Positions 31,476-42,120 of a stretch of 64,000 nucleotides of DNA are shown piece after piece. Below the pieces are notes generated by a model. The model searched no databases. It saw only the letters and a list, made by a program, of their open reading frames with translations, and was not told the DNA's origin. The first letter of the stretch is position 1; every line of letters begins with the position of its first letter. Source of the stretch: Atriophallophorus winterbourni. Taxonomy: Eukaryota > Platyhelminthes > Trematoda > Plagiorchiida > Microphallidae. The stretch spans positions 90,305 through 154,304 of the forward strand of contig JACCGJ010019687.1 of the NCBI GenBank assembly GCA_013407085.1, in the 5' to 3' direction. Position numbers and translations under genes: made by a program.

Positions 31476-34459
31476 ACTATTAGTGATTTAAATAGTATCA
31501 ATCTTCTTCATTAACTGTGGAACCGATCCTGCCAACACCTACTGTTGTGTACAAGCTGTACGAAACCTGTCGTATCTTGTACGCGATTGGGTAGAAAAAT
31601 GCATTTCCTCATTACTTCTTCCGTTTAACAAAGCAGAACATCTGCCACAGGTTTTGCAGAGAACCGACATAGCATATCTGAACTTGGGTTTCTTGGCTAT
31701 ATTAGGTTGTTATCAAGCAAAATCTTTGAAGCAAGAAGTTCGATTATATACGACGGAGTAGGCTGAATCTTTAGACATCTTGTAACCTGAAGCTTAAACG
31801 CTTATTGATGTACAAATTTAAATCCTTGCAACGGCAATTATATCCTTAGCTTTACAAATTTTGAAATAATGTGAGCTGCATTTTGATAACCTTATCCCTT
31901 TAAATGACTACATTTTATCACAGGACTACACTTTTGTAATGACTTTCAAAACTGTATCTAATATTGCAGCTTAATTCATTGGTTTTCCACACAACCCCGA
32001 ACACTGCCACAAGAATTACGGGATATCACTTGGCACCATTGTTCCAATGTATTTTCGACGGACCAATAAGCTAATGTCATTGGATTCCACGAAACAAAGT
32101 GCTCATAAGTCACTTAGGTTGTTCAAATGCCACGTCCCGTTCCCATGGGTTTGGACGGAGAACGAACGGGTTGATTGTTTTACCATTCCCGTCAACATAT
32201 CGTATGTCTTAATTGGTATACAGCTTCAAAGACATCAGCTATACTTATTGAAAACAGCGTCATTCCCTAGAGATTGGGAAAAACCCCAAGGCCTTTCTGA
32301 CCAGATGAACCAGTTTTATGTCGGTGGACAGAAAGAGTGGTCAGTGAAATTGTTCCATCGGTCTTGTGTGCGCCGTCCTGTATGAATCATCGTTCAGCAA
32401 AAATAATGAGTTTGTTTCAAATGTTATCTCATTCGGGAGAAATGAGTATGTGACAATATCCGTCCAACAAATTGATACATGTTTCAATCGGAATCAATCG
32501 GAAGTTAGAAGACAAAGAGTTGGAAAGAATTTCTCTTCAAAGCCGAGGGGAAAATTGGAAACGTAGGCTCTAGTCGACGTAGGTCAATTCATTATCCTAA
32601 ACAAAAACGATAAGCAAACACCACTTATCAGTATGATTTAACGAGCCTCATCTCTTACATACTTGGTTGCAGGCAAATGGGTTACCGTTTTATCCAGTGT
32701 TTGGGATTATCCCCGTATTACACTGATCAGCTTGGCGTGCAAGATCTCGGCTGGACTATCACCGAAAAGATCTCAGCGACTGGGTGTTGTGTAACCTCGA
32801 ACCGAGACAACACAGCAAAAATGTTTATAATAAAACCATGCTGTCGCTGGGGTCTGGTAAGATGAATATTCAGACGTTTTCTGCTCCAATATTGAACTTC
32901 ATACTCAACATGTAAGTGAGTTTTCTTTTTGACGGATAGAGAATCCCTTGACTGGATTTATCAGCATGCGAAATAATCGGCCACATGTTATATGAATTTG
33001 CAATTCCACGGGCGAATTTCTACAATCAAACTATAAGATCCTGCGCAGTGATGCATACGAGTTAACTTCACGTTGGCGTACAAAATTCTTCTATTGAAAA
33101 TCGTACTCTTAATTATTTATCAGAGCCTGATTAGCAACTCCAAAAATTTCAAAGGCCTCAGCTTTTCTATTCAATTCAATTTAAATGGTATAAAAAGCAG
33201 ATCGCTTTACTGAAAATCATAGGATGGTATGGGAAATACGAACAATGTATCAATCAAAAATGGGATTTGGTTGTTTACTGAAAAATTTAACAAACAGAAA
33301 AATCCAGAGGGCGAAAGTGTTTTGTTTTGCACAGCGAAGTGACGTGCAGGTCTAATGGGTCAATGTGTATGGTTTTTTTACTATGCATTGATTAAAGGCC
33401 GAAAGTCATCGAGATTTTTCTAAAAGCCTGCTTACAACATACTCAGGTATATTGTTCCAAGTAAAACAAACTCACACCACAAAAATGTCTGCTACAACAG
33501 AGTCGTGTGTGACGTAGAGTTAGAATCAATAAGTGAGCGTTTGTCTTACGTGAGCGCGTATATAAATAAGCATTGTAAATGGTGATTTACGGTAGTCAAA
33601 TTATTTTAAACCAAAATCATATTCCCTCGGAGACGACGACATGGATAATCGTATAAGGTTGTGATTCGCTCATTGTATGATTTCCGGCTGGGCCTGACGA
33701 TAAGTTTGGTAGCTCGATCTTACACTCATTGCAAATACGCAAAATCTTAATTGGACCATAGCAAAATACAGTTGAACTGTATGTTCCATCTTGGTTTTCG
33801 AAGACGTGTTTATTACACGGGGACATCCCGAAAATTCTCGACAGAAGTGACAATTTATGTGATGTTTTATGATAGACAGTGTTGCAGTGTCTCGGCATAA
33901 CTACATTATTCTTTATAAAAATCCGAATTCATTTTTTCTGTGGTTCACGCGAGACTGTGTGCCCCAATAGAATATTGAAAATCTACATATTTACCATCAA
34001 CATAATTCATTAGCCAGCCACAATAGTTTAAAAGTTCTCCTTCAGAACATTTAGCGAAAAGAAATCATAAGGTCGAGCTTGTGAAGCATGTGCAAGTGAC
34101 CTGATTTTACTTTGTTCAATTCACTTGCATTTGTTTATTCGTACCACTATCCAGTAGTTTGCCTGATGGCATCTCAATTCCTGGGTCTTTAAACATGGCG
34201 GAATGCTAAATTTCGGTAAAATGTTCATGTAATTGTTAGTTAAAATGAACACATGCAGCCACACGACAAATTCACAACCAGGGTGTGTAAACCGGTAAGA
34301 CGCTTTCGTTCCACAAGCAAGACGCGCTCGATTCGGTATCACATGGAAATGTGAGGAGTTCGGTTAGAAACACTAGAAAAACTATACAATTTATTTACAC
34401 TTGTTATTTTGTATGTTCCTGGGTGTTTCTAATATATCTCCAATGATCCATTTGTCAAA
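31476..34459. other. No gene recognised
   Basis: Open stretches at 32047-32385, 32366-32566, 32677-32865 (+) and 33617-33898 (-) have no domain, splice or repeat support. They may be chance. Confidence 0.5.
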
Positions 34460-34840
34460 ACACTACATTCTGATCGTACAGTCCTTACCTAATGAATACG
34501 AAACTGGTCCTGTAAGTGAGAGTAATACTTACAATACGATATTTTGATCCATATTAACCAACGCGTAACAGGTCACAGTTTGTTCATTCTGCAATTATGT
34601 GCCAATGTAAAAGATTCCGATTACAATTCAAGTTTATCTCCGGCAAAACTGTGCAAAAACAAATTCGTTTCTACTATGCTTAAATATGTTGGCCGTTACT
34701 GAAGTTTAATTTAATTAATTCTAAATCGCCACATTCCAAGCTAAGCGAATTGTGACCTAGCTATCCTACCTAATGACTTCAAACAGTACGCAACCGGTAG
34801 TGTGAAGGAAAAGAATGTTAATATGAATATTCTGTACAAG
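34460..34840 (+). repeat. Hammerhead repeat family A, two eroded copies
   Basis: The core of the first (about 34483-34512) reads CCTTACCTAATGA with stem II deleted, then CGAAACTGGTC. The second (about 34764-34802) reads CCTACCTAATGA, CAAACAG and GCAACCGGT. Neither has the full catalytic core. Confidence 0.6.
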
Positions 34841-34934
34841 CGAATATCTGGCCGCATGCTTTGACGATTAACCGTATGATAATCCGCTCTAATTTTCCTG
34901 CTAAATCGAAATTATCTAATAATATTTAGTTATC

Positions 34935-35055
34935 TGAAATGCTCATTTGAATGCATCATCACACACACACACACCGACCGGTTTCGTGCTGTTTACACTC
35001 ATCAGGTAGGGACAGTAAGATCAGGATCCGCATGCGCTTGAAACAGTTTTCTGTT
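34935..35055 (-). repeat. Hammerhead repeat family A copy with CA tract
   Basis: It includes a (CA)n run at about 34960-34974 that expands the stem I region, the core at 34976-35011, then GATCAGGATCCGCATGCG and CTTGAAACAG. Confidence 0.82.
34976..35011 (-). ncRNA. Hammerhead ribozyme, core intact, stem I weak
   Basis: Minus strand: GTAGGG complement CCCTAC (35011-35006), CTGATGA (35005-34999), stem II GTGT/GCAC with one wobble around AAACA, GAAA, the palindrome ACCGGT and GTC ending at 34976. All core bases are kept. The stem I partner strand reads GGTGTG instead of GTGGGG, so stem I has mostly lost pairing. Confidence 0.65.
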
Positions 35056-35785
35056 TTTATTATTTCACTTGCTTATTCCCTGCAATAACATTATCGAGGT
35101 AATTTTTGTTTTTTTATCATAAACGTTTTTAAGTTCAACACCACATTTCGAACGTTCGATAATGCTTATCTGTTTTGTTCATTAAATTTTCTGGAATGTG
35201 ATGATTCACTTAAGTTAATTTGTGCTAGTCACTAAAATAACATTTGCATAATTCTAGATATCTTTCCGAAAATGATGTTATCTAATTTCCCATATGACTA
35301 TGAATAATTCGATGCGATTCAAACACATCGTTTTTGTAAATAAATGCATCTCCACTTTCTATTTGTAGATGGGAAAACGGAGGAAGCGTTTTCCCATGTG
35401 AAATACGTGATATTACATCAATGAAAAGAGAATTCAATAAAGAACTCAATTTTAAGCTTGGCAGGTTGGTCGTATAAAACTTATCTAGCAGTGGCACGCA
35501 TGCGCAACATTTTTCCATTATGTTGTCTGTGTGTTGCTGGCCCAGCTGCGAGTGAGAAAACACCACAGTCGTACTTCAAAGCGTCTATTGACCGAATGAA
35601 TGAATGTCGCAATGTTTGCACAATGAACGATAATCCATTATGCACTCACGAGCAAAATTGATTGATGAATAACCGGTAGACGTATGATTACTGCTCAGTG
35701 CGTCACATGGGATGAGACGCGCGTTCGCTGTTCTGAATCAGATTCTTCCACTGTTTCAAGTGCATGCGGATCCTGATCTTACTGT

Positions 35786-35827
35786 CCCTACCTGATGAGT
35801 GCGAACAGTACGAAATCTGTCACGTGT
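35786..35827 (+). ncRNA. Hammerhead ribozyme, unit 1 of dimer, stem I damaged
   Basis: CCCTAC, CTGATGA (35792-35798), stem II GTGC/GTAC with a G-U wobble around GAACA, GAAA, TCTGTC. The core bases are intact. The downstream stem I strand reads ACGTGT rather than GTGGGG, so stem I is mostly lost. Confidence 0.55.
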
Positions 35828-36014
35828 GTGACGGAAATGCATGCAAATGAGCATTTTGGTTTATGGTTATGGGTTTAACCCAATTATACATGTGTTTGGA
35901 CAAATGTGATTGAACAAGTTGGTCGTACCAGCCTTATTCAACAGTGGCATACACGCGCTAGTTGTTTACCATTCCTCCACTGTTTTAAACGCATGAGGAT
36001 CCTAATCTTACTGT

Positions 36015-36056
36015 CCCCACCTGATGTGTGCAAACAGCACGAAACCGGTCGTGGGG
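36015..36056 (+). ncRNA. Hammerhead ribozyme, unit 2 of dimer, one core change
   Basis: Stem I CCCCAC (36015-36020) with GTGGGG (36051-36056) is perfect. Stem II GTGC/GCAC, GAAA (36041-36044) and ACCGGTC are perfect. The catalytic box reads CTGATGT at 36021-36027, replacing the last conserved A (A9). A single change from the intact consensus; probably impaired. Confidence 0.7.
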
Positions 36057-36619
36057 TGTGTGTGATGAGGATACATGCAAATGCGCATTTTTCAAGGTTA
36101 AGGTTTTCCAGTTATTGAAGGAAGAAAGTAAGAATAGTGATTTGCTATTTTAAACGGAATGAATGCGATCTATTAAGTTATATGATGATATTTGAGATGC
36201 CTAAGGCAAATCGAATTTCGGGGTGAATCACTAAATTGTAAGAAATTAATATGCACTGACCATGGACTTAACGTTTTTGCCAATAAATTTATTCGACTGA
36301 GTAATTAACAGTATGAATAGTACGGTAGTATATTGTATGGATGTGTGGTCAAATTAATATGAGAGGTACTTCTCTCACCAACATATTTTCAATTGCAACA
36401 TTGAAGTTAGGATCATAGTCCATTTAAATGTGATAATTTCATATGTTGAGCATAATTTTGAGGGGTTTCTTCAAATTAAGAACAGGACATGAACCAAAAT
36501 TCTGGAGCGAACTGTTGCTATAGAAAACGGTTTTGAATAGAATGATATTGAAATTAACTTAGCTATTATACTGAACTCGTGGTTCAGCAAGGCTTAACTA
36601 ATAGGTTTGATATATTCAC

Positions 36620-37195
36620 TGGAATTTCAGTAAGAGAATGTTTGGTAGCGACGTAGAGCTCCCAAAAAGAGATAACATGCTAGACTTTGCTGGTTAGACC
36701 AAGTATTGAAAATGGGATATGATCGTTTTCTTAACACGGTTTTGTCTGCCACTACTAACTCGGAATGGCGTCATTGAAAGGGTGGTCAGAATCTGAATTG
36801 GCTCAGACAGATGACGTCCTCGACTGTTAAACTGGCTGCAGTTGAAGCGCCCCGTCTCCTTGGTTGTGGTCCACGAAATCAGAGTTTACATTTTACTCAC
36901 AGCGATAGAGTTCAAAATCGTATTTACCTGCGATCTTGTTGTAGACATCTTCTTAGCGTGCTTCATAATGTTGTCAAGTGAAGTTGTATATGAAAGCTTG
37001 TTATGATGCGTGACAGTGAAAGCCGCAAGGATGCCGTCATGCTGATATCGCTCTACTCGTTCTTTGATTCGAGGTGTAGTCACCTTATCGCCGTGGGGCT
37101 GTGCCTAATCATCTATAGTTTCAATAGATTTGGTCCACCATTTCCAATTTTTACTATGTTGTGGTTGTTTGGCAGTTAGGCACTCGGTACGTGCT
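36620..37195 (+). pseudogene. Decayed non-LTR retrotransposon 3' fragment, RTE-like
   Basis: Broken plus-strand readings include LDQVLKMGYDRFLNTVL, then WLRQMTSSTVKLAAVEAPRL and CGPRNQS, and later FDSRCSHLIAVGLCLIIYSF and NRFGPP. The first part resembles the RWLGHVLRM-to-carboxy-terminal segment of RTE-like proteins. The identification is tentative and rests on weak motif order. Confidence 0.4.
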
Positions 37196-37314
37196 CTTCA
37201 TGATGACAATGATGATGTTGAATTTCCAGCAGAATAACTAGTGTTTTGATCATGATTTTTTTGCAATCCATTTATTGTTCGTGATTCCCTACCACGCACA
37301 AACTTAGATGTCAG

Positions 37315-37366
37315 TCTTGCTGTGCGCATGATGGAAATGAATGCAAATGAGCATTTTGTCAGATGA
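37315..37366 (+). repeat. Hammerhead repeat family A, 3' tail fragment
   Basis: Only the tail (GATGGAAATGAATGCAAATG, AGCATTTTG) remains. Confidence 0.6.
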
Positions 37367-40300
37367 CAGCTGTTATTCAATTTAATTTCACAAATCCATG
37401 TCTAAATTCATGGCATTAGGTTCCCTTCATGATGTGTTTTAAAATGCTCCAAATTTAGTTTACTTCAAATCATTTCTCAGAAGATATGAATAAAGCTAAT
37501 TAAACAGATTGAGTGTGCAATAACACATCAGTTTGACAAACATTCGCAGATTTTATATCCATGTTTGTCTTGCTGCTTTCTAAGATGACAAGGGTTGTTT
37601 AATTTGCGTATGTGCGTGTGTTGAGAACATGCAGTGGGCCATTTCTTCACACACGCACACAAACACTTTAGGGAATTTCACATTTGTATGATGCGCCTGT
37701 AAGCGTGAACTGAACGCCTGAGTCACACCAAGACACGGCATAACACAAATGAAAGAATTCAAATTTGATTGGAAACATTTGTCACATTGACAGGACAACA
37801 CAACCGACATCAATTGAGCATTGAAATTTTAGAATAAATTGTTTGAATGACACTGATAATTCACTTTTAATGACTGGACTCTATTCATGAACTGCAGTAT
37901 ATTTAAATTTATTCTTTTTGTGTAAAAAATTGAGGTAATAACGGTATATTTAACATCAATCTATCTTCAAGCATCTATTATATTTTGTTAGGCAAATTAT
38001 AAGAGAGGATGAACAAAATCTGATTTGTTTTCATTTCAATTTTCCAGCTTATTTAGTGAAAACTGAAAAGATTGGATTTAAGAATTTTAGGTTTGCTCTA
38101 TCCAAGGTGCCGAAAGACATCCTTTTATGAATCGCCCGTGTAAAACAACTTTTATCGCGTGAGTATTTTAATAGTGATCAATAGCATCACAAAGCAAAGT
38201 CTTGCATATGAACAAATAAACTATATCTCTAATTCATGCAGTTCAAAAAGATAAAAACTATATGCCAAGCTGAGTAATATGGAGTTGATTATTTTAATAG
38301 GTATAACATTTTTAAGATTCCTCTTACAATAAGACAAACACACCTTGATTGCACTTAACTTAATCTAGTGCAATCAGGGTGGATCAAGGTACGTCAACAA
38401 CAGCAACAACAACATGTATGGATTAGAATTTTTGAAATTTTTTTCAGTTGCCAAATATCATTCCAACAATCTTTCGTTCGCTTTCAAACGGTATTTTTCC
38501 TGATTGCAATGGAAAATGTTTGTGACCGGTCGGGGAATCATAATCATGACTTCGAATACCTATTGGGTTCTAGTCTAGCTCTTGTTTCATGGTATTAGTG
38601 GACGGTTTGTGGAGCAATCGAAATATTCAATTTTTTATTCGAATATCATTCCCAACAGGATTGCTGTTATTTAATCTTAAAAGTTCAAAGTTTGTTTTGT
38701 ACCATTTCAAGTGCGACGCTAATCTGATATAGGTATTCAAGCCCATGGCCTCATCCAATTGGAACATTTATGCAGCGATGACATAGAACGAAATCATGTT
38801 CATCGTGGAACGAGTCAACGGATCATTGACCACGGTTATCCGAAAAGTTTTGTTAGTTTTTGTAGAGGTTGAAATTACCATACGGGTGAATTCGGAGCTA
38901 CATCGCATCTTATAGGCACACGAAATCAAGAAGTCACTGGGAAGTCCGTGACACGGTTATCTGTTCAATTTTGCATGTACTATGACAAAATACAAAGCCA
39001 ATTTTACTTGTTTACCAAAAGCAGTAAAGCCATCCTCAATGTTGGGTTGCGCAACAATGTTCTACGTTTTGATCTTGCGGGAAATTATCTCCGAATTCTA
39101 TATTTTTTCAAATTTGTTCAACCGTCTTCCACTTTCCTGAATCATTCCTAGTCAATGTTCCGGTAAAGGTTAACCAAATCATCTACTAGCTGTTGCATTG
39201 AAATGTGTCAAAACAGTTGTCGCCACTTTAGATTGCTGCCGGTAAAAGCTGATTCTAACCGGATCACTTCGACATTGCTTTCGATAATAGGATTTCCAAA
39301 TTTTCTCCACTAATGTCTGGAGACATGAATGATGATTAGGATCTAAATGGGATGAACCATAATACCCGTTGTACGTTCTAATGTGCGTCTGACAATGCTT
39401 TAACATTTCTGTTTAATTTATTCACTACATTCAACTGGCTGGTTCAATGATTACGTGAAGCGATTAACATGATACATGTTGATTCCTCCTTACGTTCATG
39501 TGGAATTGGGATTTTTACGAAAAATTTGCACAGTTGAAAGAAAGCATTTTTTTATGAAAACTTGTTTATTTGCTAGTTAGGTAGAAATTAAATCGTTCAT
39601 GACACAAAGAGATTATAATCCGTATTTAACAAATAAATTAAATTCAAACCGCCCTGTCACTAAGGTTAAACAGCTATGATGCGCAATTTTTCTATACTTG
39701 GCGTCCCAAATACCCGGTAAATTAGGTTACGAATTTTCGGTCACTCGCCCGAAGGACGTTTTCGTTAACAGGGCGTAACTGTGACGCCACCGCAGAGATG
39801 AGAATGTTTGATTATGGTGGAATAATGTGTAATCAATGAATTCGCCTTGAATTGTATAACATCAAAGCACGTACAAATTTATGCAGCGAAAATCACAAAG
39901 CATCAAAAAATTCTACAATATCAACGTGTCATTTTTGGCGGCTATGAACGACATGACATACTTGTTTTAATTTGATTGAATTGAGTTTCCTTTGGGCTCG
40001 CCAAAAAAGCAGTTCCCAAGGGCTCCACTTACATTTCGTTAGATATGTTTTGTTTTGTAAAAGAATTTATACCTTTAATGGTATACTACGTGTATTATTC
40101 TATGTATACTCTAATGGTATAAAAAGTGGAAAATAATTTTAAATATTATCTATGTGGTAAAACAGACGTAGGTAACACTTTGAAGGCTTTAATTTAATTA
40201 CCACTAACAATTATTATTTTCGTACTGTATATTTTTCTCCATCTAATTCGATATAAATCGGAGAAATGTTGTTCACGAAAAAGAAGATAGACCGGAGATC

Positions 40301-40544
40301 AGTAATCCGGGACATTAAAAGTTGTGGATCGTGACCAAGTGAGTTTTGTCAGACGTTAACGCAAAGGTGGCAAGTGCAGTTAAGTTGTTTCAAACAAAAC
40401 GACACAGCATCATGACGGAGCAGGTTGGAGTCTAAATCTCACATAATTATTAAAAAAGAAATTGTTTCTACTGGCCCTTCTTATTCGCCTCTTTCGAAAC
40501 AAACTACGCTTTGGGTACTTTGTGAGAGAACTGGTCGAGTTAAT
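37367..40544. other. AT-rich, no gene recognised
   Basis: No family similarity in the short open stretches at 37580-37813, 38368-38598, 38948-39151 or 39179-39406. Confidence 0.5.
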
Positions 40545-40606
40545 TGTTGTTTGAAGCCAGATATTTATTAATAAGTAGTATATGACGGTCGAAAAGCAGG
40601 ACGGAA

Positions 40607-40649
40607 GCACACAACGTGTTTCGTGGTTGTTGCCGCTCATCAGGTATGC
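40607..40649 (-). ncRNA. Hammerhead ribozyme family B, minus copy
   Basis: Minus strand: stem I GCATAC (40649-40644) with GTGTGC (40612-40607), six pairs with one wobble. CTGATGA is at 40643-40637. Stem II GCGG/CCAC has one C-A mismatch around a six-base loop. GAAA is at 40622-40619. Stem III has two pairs around a two-base loop. The cleavage triplet is GTT rather than GTC, allowed by the NUH rule but usually slower. Confidence 0.7.
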
Positions 40650-40765
40650 GTATCCGTGACATGACATACGAACGCCGATTTGACTTTGTGCTAAACCAAA
40701 TTATTCGCAAATTTAAGGATAAATCCTCATTCGAATCCTCGTTTGAATGTCCGGTTACGAATCCA

Positions 40766-40807
40766 CATACCTGAGGAGCGGCATTAATCGCGAAACCTGG
40801 TCGTGTG
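40766..40807 (+). ncRNA. Hammerhead ribozyme family B, plus copy
   Basis: Stem I CATAC (40766-40770) with GTGTG (40803-40807), one wobble. The core box CTGAGGA (40771-40777) differs from CTGATGA only at the non-conserved position 7. Stem II GCGG (40778-40781) with TCGC (40788-40791) around CATTAA. GAAA at 40792-40795. Stem III ACC-T-GGT. Cleavage after C40802. It satisfies the hammerhead consensus. Confidence 0.8.
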
Positions 40808-40870
40808 CTTCCGTCCTGCTTTTCGAACGTCATATAATACTAATAATAAATATCTGGCTTCAAAAAAAAA

Positions 40871-41525
40871 TTAACCATCGTGCTGTTATTGAAATGTTGA
40901 CAAATATTCCAAACAGTTACCGGTGTTGCATTGCACCGATTGTGAGACTTAGATTAGTCCCCAAATGGAAGCTAAATTTCAATTTTCAAATGAGGATTTA
41001 TCCTCGAATTCGCAACTGGTCGAATCTCTAAATTTGGTAACATTTAAAGGATCTACGAACATTTTATCTGTACTTGCGCACTCTTTCATAAATGGCTTAA
41101 TATGTATGATGAAACTAGCACCGTTTATTTTGCGAAAGAATTATTCACTAGGCTCTTCTTGCTAATTCAATCGAAGAAAATTATTTATTAGCAGTGATTT
41201 GCAGTGATTTAAAATGCATGTTGCTTTAGTATGATATAATAAACTGAGCGTAACGAAATGTTTTTCAGACTGTGACATTTATTTCATTCTGAATACGGTA
41301 AAAACAATTTATTTACAACTAATATACATTATTTAGGAATCAGAAACGTACATTTCTGTTTGATGACATTCTTCGATCGATATTGAGATGGAATATACAT
41401 CTTAAGCACAAGTTGATTTCATGCTCAGCATTTATAAGTTTTATGAAAAAGCTATTACAATATCCAGAGATAAAAAACGGACATCTCGCAACTGTATTAA
41501 TGTTTGTGCACCACCTCCATCGATT
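40871..41525. other. No gene recognised
   Basis: AT-rich, nothing identified. Confidence 0.55.
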
Positions 41526-42120
41526 CGACGCTTTGAGTATTGGATGATATTAGGCGTGCTGAGAAGTTGAATGATTTCCAATTAGGAAGCATCCCTGGTA
41601 TCTTGAACATATTGTAGATGGACAAAGTGACGAATGCTGAAGTGTGTTCTAAATCTGGTCTATTAAGCATGTTCAGACCACTACGTTGGCTGTGTCCTGT
41701 GTACAGAATGGAAAGTAGTAGAATTCCAAAACATGTGTTCTATGGTGACTTGAGTCTATCATTGGGCAGACAGCAATTCCGGTACAAAGAGGTTTGCAAA
41801 AGGGATGTGGGAGCTCTTGGCATGAATCCTAATAGTTAGGAAGAACTTGATCTAGACCACTCACTTTAAAAGCAATTTTTAAGGCGTCGTCTGCTAGCCG
41901 GGGAGGAGAAGATAGTACTCACCAATTCTAATAGCAGAATATGCGGTCAGTGCGCAATCAACATCATTCGTTCGAGCAATGCCGACCACTGTGAGCATTG
42001 TGTGGAAAGACTATTCCTTCCTTTCAGTTATTCGAAAAGCTTTGGAACATGAAAACTTCATGCGTGTATGATGTACATCCATGATCGACATTGACCGAAG
42101 GGCGCCAACAAAAAACTTTT
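41526..42120 (+). pseudogene. RTE-like element, decayed 3' end
   Basis: Frames with stops give FQLGSIPGILNIL, MDKVTNAEVCSKSGLLSMF, YRMESSRIP, RQQFRYKEVCKRDVGALGMN and further decayed sequence. The 3' non-coding part (GAACATGAAAACTTCATGCG, then GATGTACATCCATGATCGAC) is closely like that following 31390. It is the same 3' end as at 30715-31475 but older. Confidence 0.82.

Larger units (their letters stand above)
35745..36105 (+). repeat. Hammerhead repeat family A, tandem dimer
   Basis: Two head-to-tail units. The CTGATG boxes start at 35792 and 36021, giving a 229-base period. The second unit is complete: TGATTGAACAAGTTGGTCGT and CAGCCTTATTCAACAG, CCATTCCTCCACTG, the core, and the GATGAGGATACATGCAAATG tail. 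This is the best definition of a full monomer in the window. Confidence 0.87.
40545..40870. repeat. Hammerhead repeat family B, inverted pair
   Basis: Arm 1 at about 40548-40655 (minus) and arm 2 at about 40760-40868 (plus) are inverted copies. Read outward, each has a CATACCTGA-type start, a hammerhead core, GTGTGCTTCCGTCCTGCTTT, TCGA, GTCATATA and then an ATATCTGGCTTCAAA-like end. The spacer of about 110 bases includes the tandem-like TCATTCGAATCCTCGTTTGA. The sequence is unrelated to family A outside the ribozyme core. Confidence 0.8.

Noticed and set aside
32047..32385. 112-residue plus-strand open stretch.
   Set aside because: No family match, no splice context and no related copy in the window.
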